Part shown: positions 5,597 through 6,254 of the stretch, piece after piece
How the letters are laid out: each line of letters opens with the position of its first letter
How positions within the stretch are numbered: the first letter of the stretch is position 1
Source of the DNA: Clostridia bacterium
GTDB taxonomy: Bacteria; Bacillota_A; Clostridia; Christensenellales; Aristaeellaceae
DNA length: 6,254 bases
Assembly (NCBI GenBank): GCA_017938785.1
Contig: JAGBAU010000078.1
Span: forward strand, 1 to 6,254
Reading direction: 5' to 3'
The notes under the pieces: model-generated
Told to the model about the DNA's origin: nothing
Databases searched by the model: none
What the model saw: only the letters and a program-made list of their open reading frames with translations
Position numbers and translations under genes: made by a program

Positions 5597-6254
5597 ATGG
5601 CAAGAATACAGCTTGAAGGCGTAACCCGCCGCTATGACCGCACGACGGCCATCAATAAGCTCTCGCTGGATGTGAAGGACAACGAATTTTTCGTGCTCTT
5701 CGGCCCCGCCGGCGCAGGCAAAACCACCACCCTGAAGTGCATTGCAGGCAGCGAATTTCCGCAGGAGGGCCTGGTAAAGATCGATGGAAAGATCGTCAAC
5801 CTCGTGGAGCCCAGCGACAGAAATGTATCCATGGTATTTGAAAACTATGCGCTCTATCCCCATCTGAGCGTATACGACAATATCGCTTTTCCCCTGCGTT
5901 CCAAGCTCTACCGGAAGAGCGAGGCGGAAATCAAGGAGGCCATCGACAAGATCGCCAAGCTCATGCGCATCGATATGCTCTATGAGCGCAAGCCCTCACA
6001 GCTCTCCAACGGCCAGCGCCAGCGCGTTGCCATTGGCCGCTGCCTGGTGCGCACACCCAATGTGTTCCTGATGGACGAACCCCTTGCCCATCTGGACGCC
6101 AAACTCAAGCATACCATGCGGACCGAGCTCAAGGAGATGCAGTCGGCCTTCAACACTACCACGATCTATGTAACCCACGACTATATGGAAGCCATGTCAC
6201 TGGCTGACCGCATCGCTGTACTCGATAAGGGTGAAATCCGCCAGCTTGGCACTG
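5597..6254 (+). CDS. ABC importer ATPase, MalK/UgpC type, N-terminal part, cut by window edge
   Basis: Nucleotide-binding subunit that powers the importer. The frame is open from ATG 5597 to the window end (219 codons), with SD GGGAGGT (5584-5590) 6 nt upstream. Visible motifs: Walker A GPAGAGKTT (36-44, K42); Q-loop region MVFENYALYPHL (79-90) with E82 where Gln is normal; signature LSNGQRQRVAIGR (136-148), with Asn138 for the first Gly of LSGGQ; Walker B VFLMDEP (156-162, D160, catalytic E161); D-loop AHLD (164-167); H-switch H194 in YVTHD. Catalytic residues are therefore intact, while the coupling loop and signature are altered. MalK-type proteins usually have about 360-380 residues, with a C-terminal OB-fold domain that would lie beyond the window. 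It belongs to the same operon as the permeases. A second, complementary ATPase gene could follow; this cannot be seen here. Confidence 0.92.
   Translation, partial: MARIQLEGVTRRYDRTTAINKLSLDVKDNEFFVLFGPAGAGKTTTLKCIAGSEFPQEGLVKIDGKIVNLVEPSDRNVSMVFENYALYPHLSVYDNIAFPLRSKLYRKSEAEIKEAIDKIAKLMRIDMLYERKPSQLSNGQRQRVAIGRCLVRTPNVFLMDEPLAHLDAKLKHTMRTELKEMQSAFNTTTIYVTHDYMEAMSLADRIAVLDKGEIRQLGT

Overview
The window looks like chromosomal DNA of a low-to-moderate GC Gram-positive bacterium, most likely a Clostridia-type Firmicute. Every gene has a strong AGGAGG-type ribosome binding site, the two-component proteins are of the YesM/YesN type, and the coding regions are balanced in GC while the promoter regions are AT-rich. 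This placement is inferred from style, not from a marker gene. No mobile element, CRISPR array, tRNA or rRNA is visible.

Layout: (1) positions 1-51, minus strand, hold the first 17 codons of a response regulator that runs off the left edge. (2) Positions 52-138 are a very compact divergent promoter region in which two extended -10 promoters face each other and share two base pairs. (3) Positions 139-1884, plus strand, encode a complete YesM-type sensor histidine kinase (581 aa). (4) Positions 1885-2178 are a regulatory intergenic region with a good promoter whose -10 box lies inside a perfect 17-bp inverted repeat. (5) Positions 2179-3552 encode an extracellular solute-binding protein. (6) Positions 3553-3759 contain a strong intrinsic terminator-like hairpin. 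(7) Positions 3760-4695 and 4714-5583 encode two MalF/MalG-type permeases. (8) Position 5597 to the right edge holds the N-terminal 219 codons of a MalK/UgpC-type ATPase, cut by the window end.

The genes read as a sensing-and-uptake module. The kinase probably senses an extracellular ligand through its large external domain and phosphorylates the divergently encoded regulator. The regulator may then control the neighbouring ABC importer, which is a carbohydrate- or polyol-type (CUT1-like) system with binding protein, two permeases and its own ATPase. The substrate cannot be read from the sequence.

Points most worth a second look: the mirror-image divergent promoters; the inverted repeat bracketing the importer promoter; a binding protein with a Sec signal but no lipobox; an ATPase encoded with the operon whose Q-loop and signature motifs both depart from consensus (Glu for Gln, LSNGQ for LSGGQ); and the hairpin between binding protein and permeases, which probably sets their expression ratio. 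I found no clearly new class of system. The module is a recognisable type with unusual details.
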